Below are positions 11,187-20,854 of a DNA stretch of 64,000 bases, piece by piece (positions within the stretch are counted from its first letter, which is position 1; each line of letters opens with the position of its first letter). Below the pieces are notes generated by a model. That model was not told the origin of the DNA and made no database searches. It saw nothing but the letters and a program-made list of their open reading frames with translations. The position numbers and the translations under genes are program-made. Source of the DNA: Neoasaia chiangmaiensis (lineage in GTDB: Bacteria > Pseudomonadota > Alphaproteobacteria > Acetobacterales > Acetobacteraceae); NCBI RefSeq assembly GCF_002005465.1, contig NZ_CP014691.1, positions 2,700,001 through 2,764,000 on the forward strand. Reading direction: 5' to 3'.

Positions 11187-12608
11187 ATGCAACTGGCCAA
11201 TCACTATGCGGCCCTGCCGCAGCATTTCTCCGCGCCAGCGGTCTTGCAGCCCGTCAAGGCGCCCCGGCTGGTGAAGCTGAACACGGCTCTGGCCCGAAGC
11301 CTGGGCCTCGATCCGATTTGGCTGTCCGGTCCTGAGGGTGTCGCCTTCCTCGCAGGCAATCGCTTTCCGGACGGGATCAATCCTGTGGCCACGGCGTATG
11401 CCGGGCATCAGTTCGGACATCTGGTTCCCCAGTTGGGAGATGGCCGCGCCCTGCTTCTGGGCGACGGTGTCGACGAGCGCGGCAAGCCGTTCGAAATCCA
11501 GATGAAAGGCGCGGGACGCACACCGTTTTCCCGCCGGGGCGATGGGCGTGCGGCACTCGGCCCGGTTCTGCGTGAATATCTGGTCAGCGAAGCGATGGCC
11601 GCTTTCGGCGTGCCGACGACACGCGCATTGGCGGCTGTCTCAACGGGCGAGACGGTCGTGCGGGCAACGTTGCAGCCAGGTGCGATCCTCACGCGGGTGG
11701 CCAGCAGCCATATCCGCGTGGGGACATTTCAGTTTTTCGCTCTTCGCGGCGACGATGACGCGATCCGGCAACTGGCCGACTTCGCACTCGAGCGGCATTA
11801 TCCGGAATTGATCGGGCGGCCGGATCGGTATCTTGCCTTTTTCGATGCCGTCGTCTCGGCGCAGGCCGAACTGATTGCCCACTGGATGAGTCTCGGCTTT
11901 ATTCATGGTGTCATGAATACCGACAACATGACGGTTTCAGGCGAGACGATCGACTATGGTCCCTGTGCCTTCCTCGATGAATACGACCCACGGAAGGTCT
12001 TCAGTTCGATCGATCAGGGCGGTCGCTACGCCTACGATAATCAACCGCGTATCGCGCAATGGAATCTGGCACGTCTGGCGGAAACGCTCCTGCCGTTGAT
12101 GGATGGCGATGCCGATGTCGCGGTTGGAAAAGCGCAGGAAATCCTGATGGCGTTCCCGACGCGCTATGGCCATGCCTATGACCGGCATTTTCGTGCGAAG
12201 CTCGGTTTGCGTGCCGAACGGGAAGAGGATCACGCCCTGATTGTCGACTGGCTCACGCTTCTGGCGGCGGAAAAGGCGGATTTCACCCTGAGCTTCCGTC
12301 AGTTGAGCGAAGGTGCGCTTGCGCACGATGCCATGCCCGGTTTCGGGTCGTGGCATGCCCGCTGGCGGGACCGCGTGGCGCGGGAGGACAGCATGGATGC
12401 GGCGCAAGCCGCGATGCGCTTCGTCAATCCGGTCGTCATCCCGCGTAACCACCGGATCGAAGCGGTGATCTCGGCGGCTGAAACAGGGGATTTCGGCCCC
12501 TTCGAGGCTATGCTGGCGGCCGTGACGCATCCTTTCGACGACGATGCTGCCCATGCCTCGCCGCCACGGCCGGAAGAACGTGTCTGGGAAACGTTCTGCG
12601 GAACGTGA
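11187..12608 (+). CDS. selO: Protein adenylyltransferase SelO (YdiU family)
   Basis: SelO is a pseudokinase-fold enzyme that transfers AMP from ATP to protein Ser/Thr/Tyr side chains and is linked to redox stress responses. The 473-residue protein shows the family blocks in order: NPVATAYAGHQFGHLVPQLGDGRA near residue 70, KGAGRTPFSRRGDGRA near 110, the metal-binding HGVMNTDNMTVSG near 240, and IDYGPCAFLDEYDP right after it. The C-terminus WETFCGT has a cysteine but no selenocysteine, as in most bacterial members. It lies downstream of ssb with 63 bp between them and upstream of sthA, another redox gene, on the same strand. Confidence 0.95.
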   Translation: MQLANHYAALPQHFSAPAVLQPVKAPRLVKLNTALARSLGLDPIWLSGPEGVAFLAGNRFPDGINPVATAYAGHQFGHLVPQLGDGRALLLGDGVDERGKPFEIQMKGAGRTPFSRRGDGRAALGPVLREYLVSEAMAAFGVPTTRALAAVSTGETVVRATLQPGAILTRVASSHIRVGTFQFFALRGDDDAIRQLADFALERHYPELIGRPDRYLAFFDAVVSAQAELIAHWMSLGFIHGVMNTDNMTVSGETIDYGPCAFLDEYDPRKVFSSIDQGGRYAYDNQPRIAQWNLARLAETLLPLMDGDADVAVGKAQEILMAFPTRYGHAYDRHFRAKLGLRAEREEDHALIVDWLTLLAAEKADFTLSFRQLSEGALAHDAMPGFGSWHARWRDRVAREDSMDAAQAAMRFVNPVVIPRNHRIEAVISAAETGDFGPFEAMLAAVTHPFDDDAAHASPPRPEERVWETFCGT

Positions 12609-12709
12609 TAGCGCGGATGTGTGCGAACTATCGCGGCCGCGATGTCATTATGACGGACTGAGTGGTCGCTGCTTAGGCTGCCACGCGTGTCGAGGCGGGG
12701 AGCATGCGC

Positions 12710-14170
12710 ATGACCAACAAACGGCAATACGATCTGGTCGTGATCGGCAGTGGCCCCTCGGGCCGACGGGCCGCCGTTCAGGCGGCAAAGTTCGGTCGAT
12801 CCGTGCTGGTTGTGGACAAGCTGCCGCGTGTCGGGGGCGTTTCGCTGCATAGCGGCACCATTCCGTCCAAGACATTGCGGGAGACGGTGCTGAACCTCAC
12901 CGGCTGGCGGGAACGCGGCTTCTATGGTTCGATGTATCGGGTCAAGCAGGATATCACCGCGGCCGATCTGCGCGCCCGACTGGCCAAGACGCTCGATTAC
13001 GAGGTCGAGGTGCTGGAGCATCAGTTCGCGCGCAATAACGTGACCGTCGAACATGGGCTGGCGCGTTTCATTGCACCGCACGAGATTGATGTCCTGACGA
13101 GCGCGGGCGATTCCCGCCGGGTGACGGCAGACAAGATCGTCATTGCGGTGGGAACGCATCCTTACAGGCCCCACGACATCCCGTTCGATGAGTCGGTGGT
13201 GCTCGACAGCGACGGCATCATCGCACTCGATAACCTGCCGCGTTCGCTGACCGTCGTCGGCGGTGGCGTGATCGGCATTGAATATGCCACGATCTTCAGC
13301 GCGCTGGATATCCGCGTCACGATCATCGAGCCGCGAGAGAATATTCTCGATTTCGTCGATCGCGAACTGGTCGCGGACTTCATGCACCAGCTCCGTGACC
13401 GCGGGATGATGTTCCGTCTCGGTGCCAAACTCGACGCTATCCAGATGGAGGGGCGACAGCCGGTCGCGATACTGGATGGCGGGCGGCGCGTCCGGGCGGA
13501 CATGCTGCTTTATACCGCAGGTCGCACCGGCGCGACCGATCAGCTCGATCTTGCGGCGTGCGGGCTGACGACGGATTCGCGGGGACGGCTGCGGGTCGAT
13601 CCGCACACGTTCCAGACATCGGTGCCGCATATCTATGCCACGGGCGATGTGATCGGCTTCCCTTCTCTTGCTTCGACATCGCTGGAGCAGGGTCGGATCG
13701 CCGCGTGTCATGCGTGTGGACAGTCGGTGCCGCCAGCACCGGAGTTTTTCCCTTACGGCATTTATTCCGTGCCGGAGATTTCAACCGTCGGAAAGAGCGA
13801 GGAGGCGGTGCGCGCCGAAGGCATTCCCTACGAATGCGGCATCGCACGCTTCCGCGAGACCTCGCGCGGAACGATCATGGGCATCCAGGGTGGATTGCTC
13901 AAACTCATCGTGTCGCTGGAAACGCGCAAGTTGCTGGGCGTGCATATCGTTGGCGAAGGCGCGACGGAACTTATCCATATCGGCCAGGCCGTGCTGAATC
14001 TCGGTGGGTCGCTCGATTACTTCATCGATGCCACGTTCAACTATCCGACGCTTGCCGAAGCCTACAAGATTGCGGCGCTCGATGCCTGGAACCGGATCAC
14101 GCCGCGTGTCGAAACGGTATCGTCTAACGTTGGCGTGGCAGCCCCTGTCGCGGCAGCCACGCCAACTTAG
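12710..14170 (+). CDS. sthA: Soluble (Si-specific) NAD(P)+ transhydrogenase
   Basis: FAD enzyme of 486 residues that interconverts NADPH and NADH without moving protons, useful in cells with high NADPH production from glucose-6-phosphate dehydrogenase and sugar oxidation. The N-terminal FAD motif is DLVVIGSGPSGRRAA. The NAD motif VVGGGVIGIEYA lies near residue 183, and the second FAD site YATGDVIG near 305. The segment GGVSLHSGTIPSKTLRE sits where disulfide oxidoreductases carry their redox cysteines. It has none, which fits SthA rather than lipoamide dehydrogenase. The ATG at 12710 is preferred because a GGGGAG lies 7 nt upstream. The ATG at 12704 is too close to it. Its last 13 codons form one side of a hairpin at the convergent end. 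Confidence 0.9.
   Translation: MTNKRQYDLVVIGSGPSGRRAAVQAAKFGRSVLVVDKLPRVGGVSLHSGTIPSKTLRETVLNLTGWRERGFYGSMYRVKQDITAADLRARLAKTLDYEVEVLEHQFARNNVTVEHGLARFIAPHEIDVLTSAGDSRRVTADKIVIAVGTHPYRPHDIPFDESVVLDSDGIIALDNLPRSLTVVGGGVIGIEYATIFSALDIRVTIIEPRENILDFVDRELVADFMHQLRDRGMMFRLGAKLDAIQMEGRQPVAILDGGRRVRADMLLYTAGRTGATDQLDLAACGLTTDSRGRLRVDPHTFQTSVPHIYATGDVIGFPSLASTSLEQGRIAACHACGQSVPPAPEFFPYGIYSVPEISTVGKSEEAVRAEGIPYECGIARFRETSRGTIMGIQGGLLKLIVSLETRKLLGVHIVGEGATELIHIGQAVLNLGGSLDYFIDATFNYPTLAEAYKIAALDAWNRITPRVETVSSNVGVAAPVAAATPT
14129..14166. terminator. Hairpin inside the 3' end of sthA, facing the convergent gene
   Basis: Perfect 11-bp arms, GTTGGCGTGGC (14129-14139) and GCCACGCCAAC (14156-14166), enclose a 16-nt loop. 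The hairpin is wholly inside the last codons of sthA, 4 bases before its stop. The convergent dehydrogenase gene ends 12 bp further on, so this is the only room for a terminator. No T-tract follows. It could act as a Rho-assisted or mRNA 3'-end hairpin. Confidence 0.5.
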
Positions 14171-14182
14171 ACGACTGTTCGT

Positions 14183-16486
14183 TCAGCTCTGGCCGAGTGC
14201 GGCCAGCACCGCCTGCGGGCGGATGGGAAGATGGCGCAGGCGAACACCCACGGCATTGAAGATGGCATTGCCGATCGCTGGTGCGATGACCGTCACGCCC
14301 GGTTCGCCGAGCCCCATCGGCTTCTCGGTGCTCTGCACGAACTCGATGTCCATGTCCGGCACATCCGCGATACGCAGCGGCGTATAGGTATCGAGGTTAC
14401 GGTCGCGGATCGTGCCCCCCACGATTTCCGACCCCTCGAACAACGCCATGCTCAGGCCCCAGAGCGCCGCGCCTTCCGTCTGCGCCAGCGCGCCGCCGGG
14501 ATCGACGATCGTGCCGGCATCGATCACCAGCCAGATTTTCTGGCATGTCACGACGCCGGTTTTGCGGTCCACATGCACCTGCGCCGCGCCTGCCGTCCAT
14601 GTCGGCATGCCGCGTTCCTGCCCGAAGCTGGTGGCCATGCCCAGCGCGGTGTCGGCGGGAAGCTGCGTCTTGCCCCAGCCGATCTTGTCCGCCAGATGCT
14701 GCACGACAGCGGCCTGGCGCTTCGCGCCGCCGGTCGAATCCGGCGCCTGCCCGGCGTTGCGCCCGGTGGCCGTGAACAGGGAGAGGCGGAAGGCGACGGC
14801 ATCCTGCTTCAGGTCATGCGCGACTTCGTCGATAAACGATTCGAGCGCCCATGGCGTCCAACCGGCGCTGACGGAACGTAGCCAGCCAGGGCGGAAGGTC
14901 GCATTGGCCAGATCGTTGCTGATCGCGCGCACCTGCGTCGGGCCGGTATCGTACCAGTGATCGGCGCCGGCGATGGCGAACTGATCGTAGGGCTTGCCGT
15001 CCGTGCCCTTTGACATGAAGGCCGCGGCCATGACCTGCGTCGGCCAGCCTGCCGCCGCATCGTAGCGCATGCCGACGATCCTGTTGTCGTGGTCCAGGCC
15101 AACGCGGATGCGCTGGATGGAGGGGGAGCGGATGGAGTCGAACGCCATGTCGTCCGATCGCGTCAGGATCATCTTGACCGGCGCGCCGTCGAGCGCTTTC
15201 GAGGTCAGGGCCGCCGGAACCGCATAATCGCCGTTCAGACGTCGCCCGAAACCGCCGCCGAGCAGATACGTCCGCATGACGATCTGTTCCTTGGGCACCT
15301 GGAGGGCATCGGCGAGTTGCGGCAGGACGAGCGACTGCCACTGGTTGCCCGTATGAATCTCCCACACGCCATCGACGCGGCGCGCGATCGCATTGAGAGG
15401 CTCAAGCTGGTAGTGCGCGACCGAGGCGCAGGTGTAATCGTATTCGATATGGCGCGCCGCGCCGTTCAGCGCGTCCTGCGTGCCCTTGTCGTCGAACACA
15501 TACGTGCCGCCGTCGGTCCTGGCGATGAGCTGGCGCCCGTGATCGATGATTTCCGCCTCGGTGACGGTATGCGTCTCGCCCGGCGACCAGGTGACCTTGA
15601 GCGCGTCCGTTGCCCTGATCGCGGCCGGGTAGGTCTTGGCGACGACCATGACCCAGCCGGGCACGATGTTGGACGGGTCCTGCAACACGACGTGCCGGAT
15701 ATAGCCGGGAACCTTTTTCGCGTCGGTGTCGTCGACGGAAAGCACTTTCGTGCCATAGCGCGTCGGCGGCATCTTCGGTCGGGCGTAGACCATGCCGTCG
15801 ATCTTGGCGTCGATACCGTAGATCGCCGAGCCGTCCGTTTTCGCCGGGATGTCCAGCGCCGCCACGGGCTGACCGATCAGACGGCGCTCACTGGCCGGCT
15901 TGAGCGGCAGCCTGGCCATCTCTTCGGGTGTGAACTGACGGGTCGGGTTCGCCTTCGCCACGATGTCGCCATAGGCGATGCTCTTGCCGTTCGCCGTCAC
16001 CATGCCGTTGCGGGCCGAGCAGGCACCCGGCGTGGTGCCGAGCAGCCTGGCGCCTTCCTCGATCATCACCGTGCGCGCGGCAGCGCCAGCCTGACGGAAC
16101 ACATCCCATGTCATCCAGACGGACCACGAGCCGCCGGTCACCATCAGGCCCCATTTCGGATCGGTGTCGACCTGCGTGATCTTCACCTTGCTCCAGTCGG
16201 CTTCCATCTCGTCCGCGATGATGCGGGCGAGGGCGGTGCCGACATGCTGGCCCATTTCAGCGCGGATGATATTGACGTTCACCGTGCCGTCCGGCGCGAT
16301 GGCGCACCAGATGTTCGGCTCGAAGAGGCCGCCGCCGGGGATGGCGGACGGAAAGACTTCGGAGGCGGCGGCCTTGCGCGCGAAGCCGAACATGAAGCCC
16401 GCGCCGGCGGCTGTCAGCAGAAAGCCGCGGCGCGAGAGCCCCGCGCGACCGTCCTGTCGCGCGGCGATGCGTTCGAGCTTACCCAT
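14183..16486 (-). CDS. Molybdopterin-binding large subunit of the membrane aldehyde dehydrogenase (isoquinoline 1-oxidoreductase-like)
   Basis: Catalytic subunit (767 residues) of the periplasmic aldehyde dehydrogenase used by acetic acid bacteria to oxidise aldehydes to acids. The N-terminus carries a twin-arginine motif ([15 protein letters not shown]), so the folded Mo protein is exported by Tat. Cofactor motifs include [14 protein letters not shown] (near residue 410) and GLGEPG near the C-terminus. Glu728 there matches the catalytic base of the xanthine oxidase family. The FeS subunit gene overlaps its start by 8 bases, and the multihaem cytochrome gene comes first in the operon. This Mo/FeS/cytochrome c set is the AldFGH-type complex of Gluconobacter and relatives. 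It probably needs molybdopterin cytosine dinucleotide made by the nearby genes. Confidence 0.92.
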   Translation of the reverse strand: MGKLERIAARQDGRAGLSRRGFLLTAAGAGFMFGFARKAAASEVFPSAIPGGGLFEPNIWCAIAPDGTVNVNIIRAEMGQHVGTALARIIADEMEADWSKVKITQVDTDPKWGLMVTGGSWSVWMTWDVFRQAGAAARTVMIEEGARLLGTTPGACSARNGMVTANGKSIAYGDIVAKANPTRQFTPEEMARLPLKPASERRLIGQPVAALDIPAKTDGSAIYGIDAKIDGMVYARPKMPPTRYGTKVLSVDDTDAKKVPGYIRHVVLQDPSNIVPGWVMVVAKTYPAAIRATDALKVTWSPGETHTVTEAEIIDHGRQLIARTDGGTYVFDDKGTQDALNGAARHIEYDYTCASVAHYQLEPLNAIARRVDGVWEIHTGNQWQSLVLPQLADALQVPKEQIVMRTYLLGGGFGRRLNGDYAVPAALTSKALDGAPVKMILTRSDDMAFDSIRSPSIQRIRVGLDHDNRIVGMRYDAAAGWPTQVMAAAFMSKGTDGKPYDQFAIAGADHWYDTGPTQVRAISNDLANATFRPGWLRSVSAGWTPWALESFIDEVAHDLKQDAVAFRLSLFTATGRNAGQAPDSTGGAKRQAAVVQHLADKIGWGKTQLPADTALGMATSFGQERGMPTWTAGAAQVHVDRKTGVVTCQKIWLVIDAGTIVDPGGALAQTEGAALWGLSMALFEGSEIVGGTIRDRNLDTYTPLRIADVPDMDIEFVQSTEKPMGLGEPGVTVIAPAIGNAIFNAVGVRLRHLPIRPQAVLAALGQS

Positions 16487-16958
16487 GCGACGGCTCCTGG
16501 CCGGAAGCGGCCGCGGCGGCTTCCTTGATGGCTTTGCGAATGCGGATGTAGGTCATGCAGCGACAGAGGCTGCCGCCCATCACGCCGTCGATTTCCTCAT
16601 CCGTCGGGTTCGGATAGTCTTTCAAGAGGCTGGCTGCCTGCATGATCTGGCCGGACTGGCAGTAACCGCATTGCGGCACCTGAAGATCGCGCCACGCGAC
16701 CTGCACGGGGTGTGCGCCGTTCGGATCGAGCCCTTCGATCGTCGTGACGCTCGCCCCTTCGATCGACGAGAGCGGCGTGATGCAGGAACGCGTCGCGCGA
16801 CCACCGATATGCACGGTGCAGGCGCCGCATTCACCGATGCCGCAGCCGAATTTGGTGCCGGTCAGGTCGAGATCGTCGCGCAATACCCAGAGCAGTGGGG
16901 TGTCGTCGGGCGCATCGACCGAAACCGGCTTTCCGTTAAGTTCGAATTTGATGGTCAT
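16479..16958 (-). CDS. [2Fe-2S] subunit of the membrane aldehyde dehydrogenase
   Basis: Small electron-transfer subunit of 159 residues, about 17 kDa as known for the acetic acid bacterial enzyme. A plant-ferredoxin-type cluster is bound by C39, C44, C47 and C59 ([14 protein letters not shown]). A second all-helical cluster domain has C97, C100, C132 and C134 (QCGYCQSGQ and LCRCM). It has no signal peptide of its own, so it presumably rides through the Tat system with the large subunit, whose gene starts inside its last codons. Electrons pass from the Mo site through the two clusters to the cytochrome subunit. Confidence 0.94.
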   Translation of the reverse strand: MTIKFELNGKPVSVDAPDDTPLLWVLRDDLDLTGTKFGCGIGECGACTVHIGGRATRSCITPLSSIEGASVTTIEGLDPNGAHPVQVAWRDLQVPQCGYCQSGQIMQAASLLKDYPNPTDEEIDGVMGGSLCRCMTYIRIRKAIKEAAAAASGQEPSHG

Positions 16959-16986
16959 CTCTTATCCCCTGGCTTTCGCGGCGCGA

Positions 16987-18360
16987 TCAATGCGAGGCAT
17001 TGATCGGCGGGGGTTTCAGGGTGGCGCGCATCTTGGCGGCCTTCTTTTCCAGGTCCGTCCAAGGCGGCAGGTTCGTGCGGGTGCGGCGCAGATAAGCCGC
17101 GATCCGTGCCATGTCATGGTCGCTGAGGCCCGTATAGAAGCTCGGCATCGCGATGCCGTCCTGGCCTTCCCTGGCGCCGATGCCATGCAGCATCACCATG
17201 AACAGGTTGTTCGGCTCATCCAGCCAGAGTGCATTGTTCAACGCCAGTTCCGGACGGCCCGGTACGGGTGCCGGACCGGCATTGTAATGGCATGCGGCAC
17301 AGGCACCCTGATAGAGGCGGGCATCCGGGTCGGTCTGCGGGCCGATCAGATTGGCTTTCGAGCGATCCATGGCCGTGGCGACCGCCGCCTGATTCTGGCC
17401 TTCACGCTGCGCGGCATGGTCGACATCCGCGTAGTAATGGGCGATCGCGCGAACGTCCGATTCCGGAAGTTCCGACAGGAACTCGTGCGGAATCGGGTTC
17501 ATCGGTCCGGCGGCCGAACCATGCAGCGGCGCAACGCCATGGCGGAGGTATTTGAAGAGTTCGTCCTCGGTCCAGACGACCGGCGTCGGATTGTGCTCGT
17601 TCAGTGGTGGTGCGATCCAGCCGTCGATCACGTTGCCGTCGTAGAGTGCGCTTTTCTTTTCCGCGCCCAGCGCGTTGCGGGGCGTATGGCAGGCGCCGCA
17701 ATGCGCGTCGCCTTCGGCAAGGTAAGCGCCCCGGTTCCATTCGGCATCGTGGGCCGGATCATTCCTGTAACGACCCGGCGAGAAGAACAGCAGCTTCCAG
17801 AAGCCCTGTCCGATCAGGCGGATGTTAATCGGGAAGGGCACGGTGTTTTCGCGCGGCGCACGGTGGATGGCCGGCTGGCTCATGAGATAGGCGTAGAGGT
17901 CCGAAACGTCCTGATCGCTCACCTTCGTGAAGTGATCGAAGGGAAAGGCCGGATAGAGTTGGCTGCCGTCGCGGGCGATGCCGAGATTCATCGCGCGCTT
18001 GAAGGCCGCTTCCGACCAGTTGCCGATGCCGGTCTCCGGATCGGGCGTGATGTTGGACGAGAAGATGTCGCCGAACGGCGTTTCCATCTTGTAGTCGCCC
18101 GCCATGCGCGGACCGCCGCCGTTATCGGTGCGGGTATGGCATTCCGCGCAGTATCCTGCCGCGGCGACCAGCTGGCCGCGATGAATGGCCTCCGGCGAGA
18201 AGGATGACGCCGCAGGAGGACTGACCGGGGCGATGGAGGGATACCAGGCGTAGGCGAGAAAGCCGACACCGCCAACGACACCCAGACCGACGACGGCCCC
18301 TACGACGCGCTTGATAAGCGTCATTCTGCTCGACGAGCGATGCGAAGAATCTGTCACCAT
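16987..18360 (-). CDS. Membrane-anchored triheme cytochrome c subunit of the aldehyde dehydrogenase
   Basis: First gene of the three-gene dehydrogenase operon, 457 residues. An N-terminal membrane helix (about residues 18-38) anchors it to the periplasmic face. Three CxxCH haem c sites follow: CAECH 71-75, CGACH 221-225 and CAACH 354-358. It would pass electrons from the FeS subunit to ubiquinone and then to the terminal quinol oxidase. The homologous subunit of alcohol dehydrogenase has the same triheme layout, but the FeS and Mo genes downstream identify the aldehyde enzyme. The ATG at 18360 is used. An ATG 36 bases inside (MTLIKR) would keep the anchor and is also possible. Confidence 0.93.
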   Translation of the reverse strand: MVTDSSHRSSSRMTLIKRVVGAVVGLGVVGGVGFLAYAWYPSIAPVSPPAASSFSPEAIHRGQLVAAAGYCAECHTRTDNGGGPRMAGDYKMETPFGDIFSSNITPDPETGIGNWSEAAFKRAMNLGIARDGSQLYPAFPFDHFTKVSDQDVSDLYAYLMSQPAIHRAPRENTVPFPINIRLIGQGFWKLLFFSPGRYRNDPAHDAEWNRGAYLAEGDAHCGACHTPRNALGAEKKSALYDGNVIDGWIAPPLNEHNPTPVVWTEDELFKYLRHGVAPLHGSAAGPMNPIPHEFLSELPESDVRAIAHYYADVDHAAQREGQNQAAVATAMDRSKANLIGPQTDPDARLYQGACAACHYNAGPAPVPGRPELALNNALWLDEPNNLFMVMLHGIGAREGQDGIAMPSFYTGLSDHDMARIAAYLRRTRTNLPPWTDLEKKAAKMRATLKPPPINASH

Positions 18361-18498
18361 ATGTCACGACATGACAGATCGCCCGCGCAAAAACAATTCT
18401 GCGCGGCTTTTGATCCAGAACAATAACCCGAAGGTAATCCCACGGTTAACTCGCCGTATCAGACCTCACAAAGTGTTTGATAATCAATTGCATTATGT

Positions 18499-20652
18499 TC
18501 AGAAGTCAATTTCCATCGTGAAATGGTAGGTGCGTGGCAGGCCCGCGACCGCCGCATTGGTGGCGCTCGCGTTTCCGCCATTGATATTGTTCGGATATAT
18601 GGACGCCCAGTAACTTTGGTTCGTCACGTTATTGACACCGAAACGAAAGACGATCGGTTCCTTATAGACCCTTGTGGCGTAGCGCGCGCCCAGATCGAGC
18701 GTGACGTACGAATCGGCGAATGTCAGGTTCTGCACGTCCGCGGCACGTCGGCCGGTGTAATGGACATTGGCGTTGACGGCGGCACCCTTCGCCCAGGCCG
18801 GGTGATAGTCGAGAAGCACGTTGGCCTGGATTGGCGGGGCCCCCACCACTTCCTTATGCGAGGTCGCCATCGTGCTGGTATCGCCCAGTTCCGCATCCAT
18901 CCACGTCATGCCGCCCAGGACGCTGAGGGACTTGGTGATGCTGCCGGCGGCCTGGAACTCCACGCCGTAGTTGCGCTGATTGCCGAACGTGCCGAACACG
19001 TGTGTTGCCGGATCGGTGTAGCCATAGGGCCGCGTCATGCGGAAGCCATCGACGTTGAGTTGAAGCCCGTTGTCGAACTGGTATTTGTACCCGACTTCCC
19101 ATTCCTCGGAGCGTAGCGGCGCCAGAACCTGATTGGCGTTGACGACGTTGTCCGGCGCGGTCGGGCCGGCCTCGATGCTGCGCCCCCAGGTGAAATAGGC
19201 GCTCTGACGGGCATTGACCTTGTAGATCAGGCTGGTCATCGGGCTGAACGCAGCATTGCGTGTATAGGTCGATGTCCTGACATTGTTCTTGTTGAAATTG
19301 TTCTCGCTGAGCCAGCCCCAAGCCAGCGTGCCCATGATCGCCCAGTGCTGGTCCAACCAGATCGTGTCGCCGGCGATCAGCGACTGCTCCGCGGTCGTTG
19401 CGGATTTGTAATTGCCGGAGAAATAGGGCTGTTCGCCGGACAATCGGGGTGGATTGCCGAGCACGCCGGACCCGAGAAGAAACGACTCTCCCTGCGTGGG
19501 ATTGTAGTTGCCCATGATATAGCCGTTGGTGCCGAGCGTGATCTCATGGCGCAGCGGGCCCGTGCGGAAGCGCCCGTTCAGGTAAGCGAGGTTGCTGCCG
19601 ACCTTGAAGTTTTTGGCTGTGGCGGCTGCATTGATCGTGGTGCTGTAGAGCCCTTCGTCATTCTGCAACGTGTTGGCGGTCGTGAAGACCTGACGATAGG
19701 CATTCTGGTAAAGGCCGCCGAGCGTCAGGCTCCAGTCATCGTTGAAATGATGGATGATTTTCGCCAGTGCCGTATTGGTTTCCATGTTGAAACCGGCATA
19801 GGGCTGTCCGTAGCCCTGCTTGCTCAGATCCGGTGCATTTGGAAGCTGCAGGCCGGTTTTGTAAGAGAACTGTCCCGGGTAGCCGCGCTCCGCGAAGCTG
19901 TATTGACTTGCATCGATCTGGATGACGGTTTTCGGCGACAGATGGATGTCGAAATCTCCGCTGACGAGATCGCGCCGTAAATGCGACCCCTGAACGAAGC
20001 TCGTGCCCTGCTGATTAAGCAGGTTCAGGCGATAACCGAACCAGCCCTGTCGCCCGACGCGACCGGACACGTCCAGACTTTCCAGTGGCGCGCCGATGGA
20101 ATCCACCCCGGCGACGAAGCGTTCCGTCTGGCGGTCGGTCGGGCGCTTGAGTGTGTAGCTGAATGTACCGGCAGGATTCTGGGGGCCGTAAAGTGCGCCG
20201 GAGAGACCGTTCAGAACCTGAAGATTGTCGAATTGCTCGGCAGCATATGGCGTGGTGATTACCATATTGAGCCCGTCCATGCGGGAATTGGCCACCACGT
20301 CGGCTTCGAACCCGCGTGATTGCGGGCGGCTGGTGTTGGGATCGCCGCGTTCTTCCAGCTGCACCGATGGCATATACTGCGCCAGATCGTTGATGTTGCG
20401 CGACTGCTGATTGGCGATGACGTCCTGCGTCACGGTCATGATGGAGAAGGGCGTATTGAGGGTCGGCCGATTCCCCAGCGGACCGAGCGTCGCCACCGTC
20501 TTGCTGTATTGCGCGGCTGTTCCCGTTGCCGAGCGTGCATGGACAGTGATCTGTTCCAACGGCTTTTTCGCCGGCTTCGTCTGTGCATGAGCCGTCGGCA
20601 AGGCGAACAGCGTCGTCGACAGGAGAAGGTTCTTCAGTGACTTGCGAGGCAT
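18499..20652 (-). CDS. TonB-dependent siderophore-type outer-membrane receptor
   Basis: Outer-membrane beta-barrel receptor of 717 residues. A signal peptide (MPRKSLKNLLLSTTLFALPTAHA) leads to a TonB-box-like region (LEQITVHAR) and a plug domain with NTPFSIMTVTQDVI and the GLSGALYGPQNPAGTF block. The barrel ends in YHFTMEIDF, with the terminal aromatic needed for outer-membrane insertion. There is no extra N-terminal signalling domain, so it is not of the sigma/anti-sigma FecA type. The substrate is unknown. The plug resembles siderophore receptors, but no siderophore genes are near. The gene lies 201 bases downstream of the nucleotidyltransferase/TetR fusion, on the same strand, and upstream of the molybdenum aldehyde dehydrogenase operon. 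Confidence 0.92.
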   Translation of the reverse strand: MPRKSLKNLLLSTTLFALPTAHAQTKPAKKPLEQITVHARSATGTAAQYSKTVATLGPLGNRPTLNTPFSIMTVTQDVIANQQSRNINDLAQYMPSVQLEERGDPNTSRPQSRGFEADVVANSRMDGLNMVITTPYAAEQFDNLQVLNGLSGALYGPQNPAGTFSYTLKRPTDRQTERFVAGVDSIGAPLESLDVSGRVGRQGWFGYRLNLLNQQGTSFVQGSHLRRDLVSGDFDIHLSPKTVIQIDASQYSFAERGYPGQFSYKTGLQLPNAPDLSKQGYGQPYAGFNMETNTALAKIIHHFNDDWSLTLGGLYQNAYRQVFTTANTLQNDEGLYSTTINAAATAKNFKVGSNLAYLNGRFRTGPLRHEITLGTNGYIMGNYNPTQGESFLLGSGVLGNPPRLSGEQPYFSGNYKSATTAEQSLIAGDTIWLDQHWAIMGTLAWGWLSENNFNKNNVRTSTYTRNAAFSPMTSLIYKVNARQSAYFTWGRSIEAGPTAPDNVVNANQVLAPLRSEEWEVGYKYQFDNGLQLNVDGFRMTRPYGYTDPATHVFGTFGNQRNYGVEFQAAGSITKSLSVLGGMTWMDAELGDTSTMATSHKEVVGAPPIQANVLLDYHPAWAKGAAVNANVHYTGRRAADVQNLTFADSYVTLDLGARYATRVYKEPIVFRFGVNNVTNQSYWASIYPNNINGGNASATNAAVAGLPRTYHFTMEIDF

Positions 20653-20838
20653 GGCACGGCTCTGGGTATTCTCCGAAACGGCGACGAAACATTGCGTCGG
20701 TGACGTGGTGAAGATGCCGGGGCGAAATGTCCAGAGGGCGGAGAAAGGGGAAAAGGCCAGTTATTTCATGGACTGTCAAAAGGCAGGTTGTTGTTCTGGA
20801 AAGATAAAACCGGGACTATCGCTTTGGAAAGTGCCAAT

Positions 20839-20854
20839 ATCACGTTTACGTGAT
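20839..20854. promoter_or_regulatory. 16-bp palindrome, possible TetR-family operator
   Basis: ATCACGTTTACGTGAT has perfect 7-bp arms around a 2-bp centre. It begins at the last base of the fusion regulator's stop codon and lies about 187 bases before the receptor start. Length and symmetry fit a TetR-family dimer site. The link to the fusion protein is inference from position only. Confidence 0.4.

Noticed and set aside
18378-18410. CCGCGCA / TGCGCGG inverted repeat before the aldehyde dehydrogenase operon as a terminator for the receptor gene
   Set aside because: Only 7 bp, and no T-tract in the receptor's direction of transcription. It could as well be chance in G+C-rich DNA.
18479-18492. 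TTGATAATCAA as an FNR/FixK box
   Set aside because: The FNR consensus needs four bases between TTGAT and ATCAA. Here there is one.
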